NCBI RefSeq assembly: GCF_003597395.2
Contig: NC_133772.1
Location: forward strand, 140,851,998-140,915,997
Length of the DNA: 64,000 nucleotides
Reading direction: 5' to 3'
Source: Chelonoidis abingdonii
Taxonomy: Eukaryota; Chordata; Testudines; Testudinidae
In this document: positions 1 through 13,108 of the stretch, piece by piece
Layout: every line of letters starts with the position of its first letter
Position numbering within the stretch: position 1 is the first letter of the stretch
Position numbers and translations under genes: made by a program
The notes under the pieces: generated by a model
Databases searched by the model: none
What the model saw: the letters and a program-made list of their open reading frames with translations, nothing else
What the model was told of the DNA's origin: nothing

Positions 1-1963
1 CCACACTCAGACCTCGAAGTAAGGGGTTTAGAATATAGCCATACGTTATTATCCTGTAAATCCTGCCAAAGTATTCTTATATACCCACCCTCCAATCTGG
101 ATTTCCAGATAACTGAAGTAGTCTGAGTGCAGTTTCAAAGCCTATGCATTCAAGAGACTAAAATACAAACTAAAATGGATTTGACCAGCCCAATCTCAAA
201 GCTTTTAAGAGGTGACTCAGGACTTGCAGCTGAGGTTTGGAAGAGCTAATAGGATACTATCTGTATAAATGGCTAAACATCATCTTATACTGTGTAACAA
301 GAGCTACAGTAGAATCCTTGAAACTGCCAAAAATCTAAAGCAAACACATTCTTTTGATATGTTAAATCTACAAGAACAAGAGATGCAGCAATCACTGCAT
401 GGAGAGACTTCAGTATCTGCCATCTGAATGCTGGGCAGTGCACATAACGAGAAGTCTACAGTGCAGAGGAGCACATGGTTTGGACATCCCTTAGGTGAGG
501 ATCTATTAAAAAAGAATCTCTATGTCCTAGTGAGGATGAGAAGATGGAAAATGATAAAATACAGACAGTGTCTGATCAGAAACAATCAACTAAAAAAGAG
601 GCCCATTCAATTGCATTGTTTAATGGCAGACAGCTAAATGGAGACAAGTTTTTAAAGTGCTTGTATACCAGTGCTAGAAGTCTAAATAATTAGATGGGTA
701 AACTAGAGTGCTTCGTTTTAAATGAGGATATTGATATAATAGGCATCAGAGAACTTGGTGGAACGAGGATAATCAATGGGACACAATAATACCAGGGTAC
801 AAAATATAGTGGAAGGACAGAATAGATTGTGCTGGTGGGAGAGTGGCACTATATGTGAACGAAAACATAGAATCAAATGAAGTAAAAATCTTAAATGAAC
901 AAACTGTACCAATGAATCTCTATGGATAGTAACCCCATGCTCTAATAATAAGAATATAGCAGTAGGGCTATATTACCAACCACCTGACCAGGATGGTGAT
1001 AGTGACTGTGAAATGCTCAGGGAGATTAGACAGGCTATAAAAATAAAAAACTCAATAATAATAATGGGGGTTTTCAACTATCCCCATATTGACTGGGTAC
1101 ATGCCACCTCAGGACCGGGTGCAGAGATAACATCTCTTGACACCTTAAATGACTGCTTCGTCATTTAACCCACCAGAGGAGAGGCAATTCTTGATTTACT
1201 CCTAAGTGGAGCACAGGATCTGGTCCAAGAGGTGAATATAGCTGGACCGCTTGGTAACAGTGACCATAATATAATTAAATTTAATATCCCTGTGGCAGGG
1301 AAAACACCACAGCAGCCCAACACTGTAGCATTTCATTTCAGAAAGGGGAACTACAGAAAAATGAGGAGGTTAGTTAAACAGAAATTAAAAGGTACAGTGC
1401 CAAAAGTGAAATCCCTGCAAGCTGCATGGAAACTTTTTAAAGACACACCATAATAGAGGCTCAACTTAAATGTATACCCCAAATTAAAAAAAAACATAGT
1501 AAGAGAACCAAAAAAAAGAGCCACTGTGGCTAAACAACAAAGTAAAAAGCAGTGAGAGGCAAAAAGGCATCCTTTAAAAAGTGGAAGTTAAATCCTAGTG
1601 AGGAAAATAGAAAAAAGGCATAAACTCTGGCAAATGAAGTGTAAAAAATATAATTAGGAAGGCCAAAAAAAAGAATTTGAAGAACAGCTAGCCAAAGACT
1701 CAAAAAGTAATAGCAAATTTTTTTTTTTTTTAAGTACATCAGAAGCAGGAAGCCTGCTAAACAACCAGTGGGGCCACTGGATGATCGAGTGCTAAAGGAG
1801 CACTCAAGGGATGATAAGGCCATTGTGGAGAAACTAAATGAATTCTTTGCATCGGTCTTCACATGGCTGAGGATGTGAGGGAGATTCCCAAACCTGAGCC
1901 ATTCTTTTTAGGTGACAAATCTGAGGAACTGTCCCAGATTGAGGTGTATCATTAGAGGAGGTT

Positions 1964-2251
1964 TTGGAACAAATTGAAAAATTAAACAGCAATAAGTCAC
2001 CAGGACCAGATGGTATTCACCCAAGAGTTCTGAAGGAACTCAAATGTGAAATTGCAGAACTACTAACTGTAGTCTGTAACCTATCATTTAAATCAGCTTC
2101 TGTACCAAATGACTGGAGGATAGCTAATGTGATGCCAATTTTTAAAAAGGGCTCCAGAGGTGATCCCAGCAATTACAGGCCTGTAAGCCTGACTTCAGTA
2201 CTGGGCAAACTGGTTGAAACTATAATAAAGAACAATATTGTAGACATATAG
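1964..2251 (+). pseudogene. CR1 reverse transcriptase fragment (fingers region)
   Basis: A 95-residue open segment inside the CR1 copy. It carries SPGPDGIHPRVLKEL and NYRPVSLTSVLGKLVE, the typical N-terminal RT motifs of CR1-clade LINEs. It ends at a TAG after IVDI. In the family this domain copies element RNA at the target site. This copy is broken because the palm motifs lie in other frames downstream. Confidence 0.85.
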
Positions 2252-2867
2252 ATGAATAATTTTGTTGGGAAGAGTCAACATGGTTTTTGTAAAGGGAAAT
2301 CATGCCTCACCAATCTACTAGAATTCTTTGAGGGGTCAACAAGCATGTGGACAAGGGGATCCAGTGGATATAGTGTACTTAGATTTTCAGAAAGCCTTTG
2401 ACAAGGTCCCTCACCAAAGGCTCTTAAGCAAAGTAAGCTGTCATGGGGATAAGAGGGAAGGTGCTCTCATGGATTGGTAACTGGTTAAAAGATAGGAAAA
2501 AGGGGTAGGAATAAATGGTCAGTTTTCAGAATGGAGAGAGGTAAATAGTGGTGTCCCCCAGGGGTCTGTTCTGGGACCAGTCCTATTCAACATATTCATA
2601 AATGATCTGGAAAAAAGGGGAAACAGTGAGGTGGCAAAATTTGCAGATGACACAAAACTACTTAAGATAGTTAAGACCCAGGTAGACTGTGAAGAGCTAC
2701 AAAAGGATCTCTCAAAACTGGGTGATGGGGCAAAAAAAATGGCAAATGAAATTGAATGTTGATAAATGCAAAGTAATGCACACTGGAAAACATAATCCCA
2801 ACTATACATATAAAATAATGGGATTAAATTAGCTGTTACCACTCAAGAAAGAGATCTTGGAGTCATT

Positions 2868-3179
2868 GTGGATAGTTCTGTCAGAAAAACAAACAGAATG
2901 CTTGGAAAAATTAAGAAGGAGATAGAAAATAGGACAGAAAATGTCATGTCGCCTCTATATAAATCCATGGTACACCCACATCTTGAATACTGTGTGAACA
3001 TGTGGTCACTCCATTTCAAAAGAGATATATTGGAATTGGAAAAGGTTCAGAAAAGGGCAACAAAAATGATTAGGGGTATGGGACAGCTTTTGTATGAAGA
3101 CAAATTAATAAGACTCGGACTTTTCAGCTTGGAAAAGAGACTGCTAAGGGGAGATGAGTGGTGTAGAGAAAGTAGATAA
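2868..3179 (+). pseudogene. CR1 reverse transcriptase C-terminal fragment
   Basis: A 103-residue open segment encoding the CR1 RT thumb and tail. It contains KANRMLGKIK-like text, YKSMVHPHLEYC, and [14 protein letters not shown]. These are family hallmarks that recur on the minus strand at 25219-25446. It lies downstream of the F.DD box of the same element. It has no independent function. Confidence 0.85.
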
Positions 3180-3580
3180 GGAAGTGTAGTTTACTACTTG
3201 TCATAACACAAGAACTAGGGGCCACCAAATGAAATTAATAGGCAGCAGGTTTAAAACAAATAAAAGGAAGTATTTCTTCATAGAACACACAGTCAACCTG
3301 TGGAACTCCTTGCCAGAGGATGTCATGAAGGCTAAGACCATAACAGGGTTCAAAAGAGAACTAGGTAAATTCATGGAGGATAGGGCCATCAATGGCTATT
3401 AGCCAGGAGGGCAGCCATGGTGTCTGTAGCCTCTGTTTGCCGGAAGCTGGGAATGGGCAACCAGGGATGGATGTTCTGTTCATTCCCTCTGGGGCAGCAG
3501 GCACTGGCCACTGTCGGATGACAGGATACTAGGCTAGATGGACCTTTGGTCTGACACAGTAGGGCTGTTCTTATGGCCTC

Positions 3581-4342
3581 GTGATATGTTCTGCAAAGAT
3601 GCAGCACGGTTCCCTTGCTGTGAGATAGACAAGAAGACGCATCCCAGTTCCTACTCACTCCCTTTGGGATACGTGGTAAAGAGCATGAGGATTCCCAGTT
3701 TGAGTCTCAGCCTTTGAAACAGAGGCATAAATAGCAGGTCCGGCTACCAGCTGAAGGACTCCACTGGTGGGACAGGCCCATGTCAGTGTGCACTCCAGCT
3801 GGTGGATAATGCAGGAACACTTCCTCAGGCAAACAGGCTGTGTACTCGCTGTACTGAGAGCCTCGAGGTGGGGAGAGGGGAGTGGGCTTTAGATTCTCTC
3901 AGCAAACTGTGGAAGAGGATGATCGTTGTCTCAGAGTCTGGAAGGAAATGTTTCCCCCAGCGCTAGAACCAACTACTAACGTGATGAAACATTGAGAAAT
4001 TATTAGTTCTACTGCAATGGAAACTGGAGGGGCCAGTCAGGGATCAGACTTCATTGTTCTGGGCACCGTTCAAGCCAGTAACATAGAGACAGTCCCTGGC
4101 ACCGTGGTGTCACAGGCTGGGATAAGACCTGGCAGATGAATGAAGAGACAAATGGAAGTGGGCTTGCTTGGGAGACAAAATGACAAAAACATATGCATAC
4201 AATTAGCATTCTCAGTGGCTGCAGTAATCACAGGTGGTCTCCAGCCTGAGCAAAGCCAGACAGTTTAAAGGAAGGACAGGAGAGAAGACAAGGGGTTGGA
4301 TCTGTGAATTTTGGTAGAGTTTTCTTCAAGGATAAGGGGCAG
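3581..4342. other. No gene recognised
   Basis: Single-copy-looking sequence between a CR1 tail and an LTR. I see no convincing exon, RNA gene or repeat in it. Confidence 0.5.
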
Positions 4343-5497
4343 TGTGATTGTGTCCCCTATAGGCTTTATGGAATATGCTTATGATTGTATATGTGAAATA
4401 ACTGGAATATGTTTAGGCTACATATGCCATATAACATATCTCTGCAAAGGTTCTGATCTACTGAATATACTCATCCTATTTGTATGCATGTGTCATTGTT
4501 GTATTCAAAGTTATGAATACTGGCTGTGTACTGGCTTGATTTTAACTAGCCTAGTAGAGCATTTGGTCAGCTTCTTGAGAAAAGTGCTAATTAAGTGTCC
4601 AGTCAAAAACCACTTAAGCCAACAATGAACTTGAAGATGCCAATTCACATCTGAGTCTTCCCAGGCATGTGGTTTGGCAGGTAAAAACGGAGTCATGCAT
4701 GGACATGTCGCTTGCCCATGTGATTCCAAAACTCCATCTTGGAGCTGGACTTTGCATAGGAGTGAGGAGGGGGTCTCCACCTACAAGAGAAAGTCTACCC
4801 TCCATTTTGCCTTCAGCTGGCTAAGGAGAAAGCCTCACCCCCCCCGCAGATACCTGAAATAAACTGGAACAAAGGCCGGTAACTACAGGGCGTGTGAGGG
4901 ATTGCTGGACCCAGAATAGGAGGAGACTAGTCTGTGAAGGGAAGCTCACTGGAACTGGGGAGGTTTTATTTGTATTCAGTTTCTTAGAGTTGCGTGCTCT
5001 ATTTTATTTTACTTGGCAATTCACTTTGTTCTGTTTGTCACTAATTGGAATCACTTAAATCCTACTTTCTGTACTTAATAAAATCACTTTTTACTTATTA
5101 ACTCAAAGTCTGTATTAATACCGGGGGGGGGCGGGGCACGGAAACAGCTGTGCATCTCTCTCTATCAGTGTTATAGAGGGCGAACAATTTATGAGTTTAC
5201 CCTGTATACGCTTTATACAGAGTAAAATGGATTTATTTGGGTTTAGACCCCATTGGGAGTTGGGCATCTGAGCGTTGAAGACAGGAACACGTCTGTGATC
5301 TGCTTTCAGTTAAGCCTATAGCAGTTAGGGGACATGGTTCAGACCTGGGTCTCGGTTTGCAGCAGGCTACCAGGTCTGGCTCAAACCAGGCAGGGCACTG
5401 AAGGCCTAAGGTGACAGGGCAGGAAAGCAGGGGCAGAAGTAATCCTGGTACATCAGTTGGCAGCTCCAAGGGGGTTTCTGTGATTCAACCCATCACA
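4343..5497 (+). mobile_element. Solo LTR, ERV type
   Basis: The segment begins TGTGATTGTG and ends AACCCATCACA, the TG...CA ends of an LTR. A polyadenylation-type run, CTTAATAAAATCAC, lies at about 5075-5090. The flanking 5 bases are GGCAG (4338-4342) and GACAG (5498-5502), a target duplication with one mismatch. No retroviral genes lie beside it, so it is a solo LTR left by LTR-LTR recombination. The 1155-bp length suits turtle ERV LTRs. Family name is not assigned. Confidence 0.72.
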
Positions 5498-6739
5498 GAC
5501 AGCTTGGAAGAAAGCACAAAGTGCTTGTGGGAAATAAGGGTAAGTAGAGCTAAAAATAATTTCCAAGTGATGTGTCACTGTTTATATGGGAAAGGTGTTG
5601 TGAATGTTATCCAAATGGCCATGGGATTAATCTGTAACGATGTTAAATTCAAATTATTATTCATTTAATCTGAGCCTAATGTCTGAGATATATTCCATAG
5701 CCAATGAATTATTATGACATGCTGGAAAGAGTCTCTGAATGGTGTTATCTGGTGCAACAGTCCCTAGTCTGGGTTGCAATCACAGGGGAGGACACAGACT
5801 TTTCTAACAGCTACAGGCTTCCACCCATTCTTTCCACATCATGCTTCCAGCCAAGCCTCCCTCTGAGAGGATGCATGCAAAAAAGTCTGACCCAAGCCAC
5901 AGGATTTGATAATTAGATACATGAAAAGCACAAGGTTATTTTGGTCATCTGCACAAATATCTTATTTTACCATAAAAACCCCCACAATCCAATCAATTGC
6001 TTCTAGTGACTGAAAATTGTATTGTCTCTTTTGAAATAAGTGGGCTTGTATTCAAATCACATTGCATCCATTTTTGATAAAAAATAAATCCCTGGCTTAA
6101 GGCTTCATAAAGTTTATTAAGCATTTTGAAAAGTTAACCAAGTAGCTAATGTTAGCTTTAAATATCTTTATACTGCAAACCTACACTGCCAAGATAATTA
6201 TTTCTACCTTCACCTTCATGGCTAATCGGTGCAAAGTGGAGCATAAGGGGATGGTTCAAATGAAGCTTGCAGTTGTTTTCAATTTCACAATTAATAAAGA
6301 GCTGTGCTCAGGGTGAGACAGATGAATTTCTCTCCACGTTGTACTGCATATCATAGTGACAACATAGGAGAAGGTTTCCAAAGGGCAGTTAGGCAGCCAA
6401 CTTCCATGGATTTAGCTGGGTGCCTACCTACACTCTGTCCTTTTAAAATCTCCCCCTTGAGTTTTTGTCCCAGGTGGACCCTGGAAAACGCAGCAAACAA
6501 TGTCACTGAAAGGGTAAAGTTACTCTTCCATTTTTCAGTTCTATTTTTAAAGTTCAGAGGTCACTAGTTTCTTAAGGTGTTTGTCTGGTTGCAGGGAGAC
6601 TCTGCATTTTCTAGGTCTTAGGCCACTAATGTGGGTAAATTGTTCATAATCTCTGCAGTAGGTTCAACACTAAAAGTGCAGGACCAGAAAAAGACACAAC
6701 AGTGATTGGCAGTGATGAGCTCCACCAACCCTACACCAT
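5498..6739. other. No gene recognised
   Basis: AT-rich, apparently unique sequence. Open frames here are short and show no protein-like composition. Confidence 0.5.
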
Positions 6740-6882
6740 CCTATAGGGAGGGGATGGATCACTTGATGATTACCTGCTCTGTTCATTCCCTCTGGGGTCC
6801 CAGGCATTGGTCACTATTGGTAGACAGGATACTGGGCTAGATGGACCTTTGGTCTGACTCAGTATGGCCATTCTTATGGCAA
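6740..6882 (+). mobile_element. CR1 LINE 3' tail fragment
   Basis: A 5'-truncated CR1 copy. It holds only the last ~140 bases, including CTCTGTTCATTCCCTCTGGGG and the tail GATGGACCTTTGGTCTGACT. Confidence 0.85.
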
Positions 6883-8440
6883 TCTAATAAGGCAGAATTG
6901 GACTGTTTTGCCTACAGACCTTAAAAGGCTCATGAAGACCAGATTTTCAAGTTAGTGCTGAAATTCACTGATTCATCATGTAATTATATCTTCCATTTCC
7001 CATCCCCACCTCCCCTCTTACTCCAGCCCTGTGTGGTACCAACAGCATTCCTCTGTCATGACCAGCATTGCAAGGGAAGAGTAAGAAAATTTAGTAATTT
7101 TCTTAGCCACAGGCGCAAAACATTTACCAACTAACTATGTGCAACCACATATTGTCATCGAGATCCCTCCCTCATCCCGCCAGTATTCCCATATTAATAA
7201 TAGGGGATCTCTCTCCAACTCGTGCCATGTTTCAGAGCAGAAGACAAAAAAATAAGTGCAAGTCCTGAATATGTTGCCTTAGCTTGATTCACCTGTCTGT
7301 AAACATGGCGACACGGTAGGTGAACAAGAGCAGACAACACAACAGTAGGGCTCTTGAGCCATTAGAGGCTGTACTCATATTGACATTAAAAAAACCCACA
7401 TTTCATAGCAGTTCTTTAAAGACATTGCATTTCATCATTCTTAGAGACACCTTACGGCAGCATGGACTCTAAATTGCTTCTTAGGATCTATGATAGTCTA
7501 TTTGGTGAAATTGGAGGCAGATGACAATTATTCTGTCAATATGAAGTCAGTGTGGGCACTGGGGGAGGCATAACTGTTTCTCATGACGATTCTTAGAGAA
7601 CTGATTAGTCCTTGGCTCATTAGCTCAACAGTATCAATGGCTCTATCCTGTTTAGGTAATATTCTTGCACATTAGAACTGCATAACAAACCTTATGACAG
7701 GTTTACTTATGACACCTTTGTAGCACAATGTCCCATTTTACAATTAAAAGATTTAAAGGGCTGGCAAAACTGCACCAGAGGTGCCTACTTCAAACAGGTG
7801 AGGGCATCTACACCTCCACCTCACACTGAAGTCAGTGGATGTTGCAAGTGCCCGGAACCTTCTGGGATCAGTCCTCAGATGAGCCAGAAAGAGACAAACT
7901 GCCATTGGTGCCCAGGCAGCGAGGTAACGGTCCGTGTAAGTACCAATTTGTGCCCACAAGTAACTGGTATAGTTGGGCCAATGTGGGGTTTTACCAGTGC
8001 AGAAAGAGAATGTGTTTGTGCATACCTATGGTACAGCTAGCTACTGGCACAGTGCTATGAAAACATGGGCCAACAGATTCATTTCAATGATTATTTTCAA
8101 AACCCACATTTCATGGAAAATTATATACTTAAAAGAAAGTTGGTTTCCAGGTATGCTCCTGTACAGCGTGTACTCCTGTCACTGAAAATAGCCACAACTC
8201 GGGGGTTTTCCCCCCAGCGTTTAAGAACATTAAACCAAAATATTTGTATATTTAACTACAACAATGCAGCAAATTGTCAGCTCTCTTGTAAAAAATGGAC
8301 GCAGAAATAAATCATGTGCCTCATCTCTCTTACAAGGGAGCAGCTGTAGAAAACTTCTTGAAAGCCACCGTAAGTTTGGGCCCTGATCTTGCAGTTCCTG
8401 CTCAGGCAGAACCCAATTGACTTTTGCCTGAACAAAGAAA
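6883..8440. other. No gene recognised
   Basis: Mostly AT-rich, apparently non-coding. Overlapping open frames at 7750-8310 on both strands do not look protein-like. Confidence 0.45.
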
Positions 8441-8467
8441 AGACGGTTACTCACCTTTGTAACTATT

Positions 8468-8716
8468 GTTCTTCGAGATGTGTTGCTCATATCCATTCCA
8501 AGTAGGTGTGTGCGCGCCACGTGCACGTTCGTCGGAAGAATTTTCCCCTAGCAATACCCGGCGGGTCGGCAGGCACCCCCTGGAGTGGCGCCACTGCGGC
8601 ACCGGATATATACCCCTGCCGACCCGGCCGCTCCTCAGTTCCTTCTTGCCGGCTACTCCAACACTGGGGAAGGAGGGCGGGTGTGGAATGGACATGAGGA
8701 ACACATCTCGAAGAAC
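8468..8716. repeat. Foldback (MITE-like) element with 33-bp inverted arms
   Basis: The left arm is 8468-8500 and the right arm 8684-8716. The right arm's reverse complement matches the left at 31 of 33 positions and begins GTTCTTCGAGATGTGTT. Outside the arms the pairing continues weakly (TTACTCACCTTTGTAA against a degenerate partner). The 183-bp loop is GC- and CpG-rich, unlike the AT-rich flanks. Arms at both ends with a non-coding centre suggest a non-autonomous DNA transposon or a hairpin-derived repeat. I could not find a clear target duplication. Confidence 0.6.
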
Positions 8717-9106
8717 ATGAACCTGATTACAGAAGTGAAACTTTGATTGCCAGCTCTCTGGAGTAGGGACTCATCTCCTCTGAGTTTCCTGTGAAGTCAC
8801 TAGCAGCTCTGTAACTGTTGTAAAATAAAGATATAAGAGATGCACATTAAACTGGCCTTGGTAACAGCAGAAGGAACTACAACTATACAGTGTAGCAGGA
8901 ATTGCAATCCAAATCAGAAACACAACTAACAAGTCATGTCTATATTGTTAAAAAGCAGTGCCTGAGCTAGGAGGAAAGCTAATACATGTGACTGGATGAC
9001 AAAGGAGGAACTTTGCTGGAAAGAAAACATCAGCGCTGTTAACACATACTGATTTCTAAGTGATATCCAGAATTCGGCTCTCTCTTCTCCAGACCTTTTA
9101 ACTCAC

Positions 9107-9436
9107 CCTGACACTGTCCAGATCACGGTGGCACATGTGAACGGCTTCCATGCTGGGCATAGTACTTTCTGTGCACTTCACCATCGTGCCCAGATCAACA
9201 GTCTGCAGGCTGACCTTGGAGTAGAGTACACAGCCTGTTTCTTTCCTATCAGCCATGAGATTTCTGCCCAAGATACTCAGAGCAAGTGTCCTAACGATGA
9301 GGCTATGTAAAGTCACTCTCTCTCTCACTGGGTCTTCCACGCCATAAGTAAGCACCGTTTCAACTGGGCTATCGGACATAAGGGATCTGCTGCCACCAAG
9401 GCCATGTTTTGGGACTCTAGACCTTCCTTTCCTTTG
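9107..9436 (-). CDS. Candidate coding exon of unidentified host gene (exon E)
   Basis: A 330-base open segment, exactly 110 codons. It is bounded on the minus strand by an AG after an AT-rich pyrimidine stretch (9437-9439) and a strong donor, AGG|GTGAGT (9106-9101). The peptide reads like real protein, e.g. VLTYGVEDPVRERVTLHSLI and LALSILGRNLMADRK. It has a balanced composition and no stop. An internal AG near 9395 could be the true acceptor. I do not recognise the family. Neighbouring minus-strand candidates (10783-10819 and upstream) suggest one gene, but the splice phase to the next candidate does not match directly, so an intervening exon or another acceptor would be needed. Confidence 0.5.
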
Positions 9437-10317
9437 CTATTTTAAATAAATTGGATAAAAATGTCCAGCACTGATTTTTGGGGGGGCGGGGGGTTGAACT
9501 GCCAACAAACCTAAAATCAGCTCTACCAACAAACATGGTCCCTGTGATTTCATTTTCAAAGACAAATGAGAGGTATTTGCACAGCAGGGAGTTCCATTTC
9601 AATAGTTCCCTTTTCCTTTCATTTTCTTAATTACTGGAGTCAGGGGGGAAAAACAAAACAAAACAAAATTCTCCAAACTTGTTTGCACTGGCTAGCATCA
9701 AGCTCAGCTTCCTCGCAAATCAACGGGAGCAGGATTTTACCTTTGGTGACTCCAGAGGATTCCTTAATCCCAGCCTCTCCCAAATCACAAAGCAATGTGA
9801 AGTATCCCAGCACCAACCTCACCTTCTAAAAACCAGTAACTTCTACAAGAAAAACACGCTCTTGGCTCTGCCACTCAAGCCCAGGGTCAGTATCTTCAGG
9901 AGCACACAGAGTCTATTACATTAATTCCCACTTTTTGTGCACTACTCAGATTACTAGCTCAGAAACATTTTGTGTTTTTAAAATCCTCTTTCGAAACCAT
10001 GTGACATTGTTTGCTCTTTTGAGATGACCTGTGGCTACAAACTTTTTTGAAGGTTTAAACCTATGAGCTAATTCCAGGTCTTTACAGAGCACGTCTGACT
10101 ATCTACCAACTCAAAATCCGACATCAGAATGACAATAAAAGTTTGACGTTCCCAGTCTCTCTATAATTGGGTATTTATGTTACTTTGAAGAAAGGTCGAA
10201 CACTTGCATTCTTTGCTAGACCCTTTATTGTTCAATTTTTGGTGGAATAGATTATCCACATTCTTACACTTAAAAGGGCCATGAGAGTACATCCTGGTGA
10301 ATACTTTCTAATGAATT

Positions 10318-10503
10318 ATGTATTGCACTGGAATGGGTTACCTAGGGAGGTGGTGGAATCTCCTTAGACGTTTTTAAGGTCAGGCTTGACAAAGCCCTGG
10401 CTGGGATGATTTAGTTGGGGATTGGTCCTGCTTCGAGCAGGGGGTTGGGCTAGATGACTTCCTGAGGTCCCTTCCAACCCTGATAGTCTATGATTCTATG
10501 ATT
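10318..10503 (+). mobile_element. CR1 LINE 3' tail fragment
   Basis: A 5'-truncated CR1 ending in GACTTCCTGAGGTCCCTTCC and the short tail repeat GATTCTATGATT. This tail type differs from the GGTCTGACTCAGTATGG tails elsewhere, so a different CR1 subfamily is present. Confidence 0.88.
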
Positions 10504-10782
10504 TAATCTATTTCAACAGTTTTCTCATTCACAAACCATCTTCAAACAGATAAAAGTTTTGTTTAAATTCTGAATAATTTACTCAATAACTTACTCAAAT
10601 AATTCTTTGTCTACAACTCATCCATGAGTTGAGTTTGTTGCAAGTATTCCAGCTCTTTTTCTTGGACACCTAGGTCACACAGTACATTGCTGTTGCTGGA
10701 TAGGATGAGTGAAACATTTAGAATCAAGTTTCCAGAGCACATCCTTCCTTCTGTAATTTACAGTTTCAATTAACATTCTTAC

Positions 10783-10819
10783 CAGTAAACTCATGGGCCA
10801 GAATATCCAAGCAAAACAA
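10783..10819 (-). CDS. Candidate 37-nt microexon of the host gene (exon D)
   Basis: On the minus strand an excellent acceptor (GTGTGCCCCTCTTCAG) is followed by 37 bases and then by the strong donor ACTG|GTAAGAATG. In one frame it reads LFCLDILAHEFT plus one base. A start in phase 0 matches the phase-0 end possible for the candidate at 17905-18035. The exon is tiny and rests mainly on splice-site quality. Confidence 0.35.
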
Positions 10820-10879
10820 CTGAAGAGGGGCACACAGCAAAACAAATTTATAGACATGTTTTTAGCAATATCTGCCCAC

Positions 10880-11260
10880 CTCTAAATGGCTGTAAAATTA
10901 AATTTAAATATTTTATTTTAACAAAATATTATATATTATATATAAATGTATCAGTATTTTACTGCAGTTGAGTTCTTTTTTAAGGTAAGGGGCCTGCAAA
11001 CTGAAACCTTTGCACTGCCTCATGAACTGAAGCACTTTTAGTTTCAGTACATCAAAAAGTTATTCTACCTAAATATTAATCAAATTTTTAAAAAGCATGT
11101 GTTTAAAATTCATTGTTTCCCCTACTTGGTTCACAATTAATGCTAATAAAAGGGATACATTTCTTCAAAATATACCTTCATGTAAAGCTGAGATTTAAAT
11201 CTGTTACTTTAAATTATATTTATATCATAAGTTGGCCCTGATCCAAACACTTAGGCTCAC
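10880..11260. other. AT-rich low-complexity stretch
   Basis: Contains runs such as TATATATTATATATAAATG near 10925-10945. No gene recognised. Confidence 0.5.
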
Positions 11261-11659
11261 AAGGAAATTTAGCAGAATTCAATGAGACATGTCTTGTGTG
11301 TAAAGTCATTTACATATCTAAATACATGCAGGATCAGGGCTTAAATTACCAGGTAGACAAGATCTTACACAGAGCAGTAATTTTGTCAGCCTTGGGCATT
11401 CTCAGTTCTGAATCATGCCCTTTATATAGCTAGCTGGTTATTTATTTTATTTTATGTATTTTTGGGAGGAAGGGGAACATCAGACTTCAGAAAAGCAGGC
11501 TAACAACCTCAGAGAATTGGTATGCCAAGTCCCATGGGAAGAAAATCTAAGGGAAAAACAAAAGAGTTCAGGAGAGCTGCTGGCAGTTTTTCAAAGAGAC
11601 AACGTTACAGCACAACAGCAGACTATGCCGATGGGAAGGAAAGCTAGGAAAAATAGCAA

Positions 11660-11727
11660 GATCAAGGATCTGGACTAGATCTCAGGAGGTCCCTTCCAGC
11701 CCTATATTGTCACGATTCTATGAATAT
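11660..11727 (+). mobile_element. CR1 LINE tail, very short
   Basis: Reads GACTAGATCTCAGGAGGTCC then CTTCCAGCCCTA and ends GATTCTATGAATA, the terminal ~65 bases of a CR1. Confidence 0.7.
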
Positions 11728-13100
11728 TTAGTTCCAATTATGTGATTTCTTGGCTGGGACTACAGGGTGTGATATGTAAAACAGTCATTCTCTGACTTCT
11801 GAGAGACTTTTGCCTACATGTCCACTTAAATTACAAGATGGCTTCTAACACACGCCTTATTTGTTAGCTGCTAAAGGAGCATCCTGCTGGAACATGCTGC
11901 CCCATCACTCATTCCATGAATGTCTGTCACCACACATTGCTCAGACATATGTCTTTGTTCATGCTGGATGACTATGCCCACCAGAGCCCCAGTTCAGCAA
12001 TGTACTTAAGCACATGTCTAACTCTAACCAAGTGAGCGGTACCTCGAAGTCAGTGGGGTTACTCACATGCTTAAGAATCCTCCCAAATCAGGTTCTAGGA
12101 GACCTTGGACACTTTACTGTGATCACAGGGCCCTAATACAGATCCTCTACCCAAGGAAACAAAGGACCGTATCTCCTCCCCCAATAGGACTAGTTTGTCA
12201 ACTTAATGACACATAGGGTGAAATCTTGAACCTATTCAAAACCTTAAACCTGTTCAAAAAATCAATGGCAAAATTCCTCTCAACTTCAATGAGGCCAGAA
12301 TTTCAGTCAGAGAATTCATTTCTACTCTACTGCATAGATAAAACCTGCATTTGCACAGATCTCCATTACAGTGACTTGTACAACGTTGAGTTTTAACTTA
12401 TTTTTTGTTCCGTTTACAAGTATTTACCTGGGGTGTTCGTTTGTGCATATGTGGTTTTTGTATTATGTGGGAAGGGCGATTACCTGGCCCTGGACCTTGG
12501 CATATCCTCCAACACCAAGGCCTATGGCTTATTGTTTCTATTTAAATTTTCTATTAAAGGTTTTTTTTAAAAAAATAATAATAAAAGGCAAGAGCTGCAA
12601 TTCAGAGAAGTGTAAATTCCAGGGTGACAGCCAGTCACAACAGCCTCATACTGAGGTGCATAGTGACTAACTGAAGATGCAATGATCAGAACTACTGCAT
12701 GGCCAGAAGATTAAAAAAAGAAACAAGGAGATGGGGAAAAATAAGGCAGGTCATAATAGAAACTTTTAGCTTTTTTACTACTATGAATAAAGTAGAGAAA
12801 GCATTGCAGTCAAACAACTTCATACCTCCTAGGGCAAAAGTCTTATCCCTCCTTCACAGACATTTCTCTGGTTTAATTCTTGTATGGAATATGGCACCGG
12901 TTCTCTCAGTACAGTACTCCTAGGCACAATGACTATTGTGTTAAACAAGAAAGAAACCCTGTTAACTGAGGATAATTTTAGATTCTCACAGTTCATTTGA
13001 CTGCAAATTAATTTAAAAGATCCCTGTGTATGTTAAACAATTTCCAAGAGATTCCTTACTCTCCAGTGGATGGCAAAGAATCCCATGGAAATCATTTAAC
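11728..13100. other. No gene recognised
   Basis: Presumed intron or intergenic sequence. Open frames at 12371-12923 are AT-driven and not protein-like. Confidence 0.45.
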
Positions 13101-13108
13101 GTATACAG

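Larger units (their letters stand above)
1..3580 (+). mobile_element. CR1 LINE, long but mutated copy (endonuclease + reverse transcriptase)
   Basis: A decayed CR1 non-LTR retrotransposon in sense orientation. From about 650 to 1300 the translation matches the AP-type endonuclease of CR1 ORF2, but stops and shifts interrupt it. From 1964 to about 3180 reverse transcriptase segments follow. The block PGPDGIHPRVLKEL lies near 2000, and the catalytic FADDTKLL (the F.DD box) is encoded at about 2640-2665. The 3' end at about 3530-3577 is the CR1 tail reading GGACCTTTGGTCTGACACAG. I do not see the true 5' end. The first 240 bases are less clearly CR1 and could be flank. Frames change at least every few hundred bases, so no protein can be made. 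The family is clear; the left boundary is uncertain. Confidence 0.88.

Noticed and set aside
9679..9924. Possible exon with peptide LCVLLKILTLGLSGRAKSVF on the minus strand
   Set aside because: Acceptor is weak, donor is GTAGAA, and a stop follows at once. Not enough to list.
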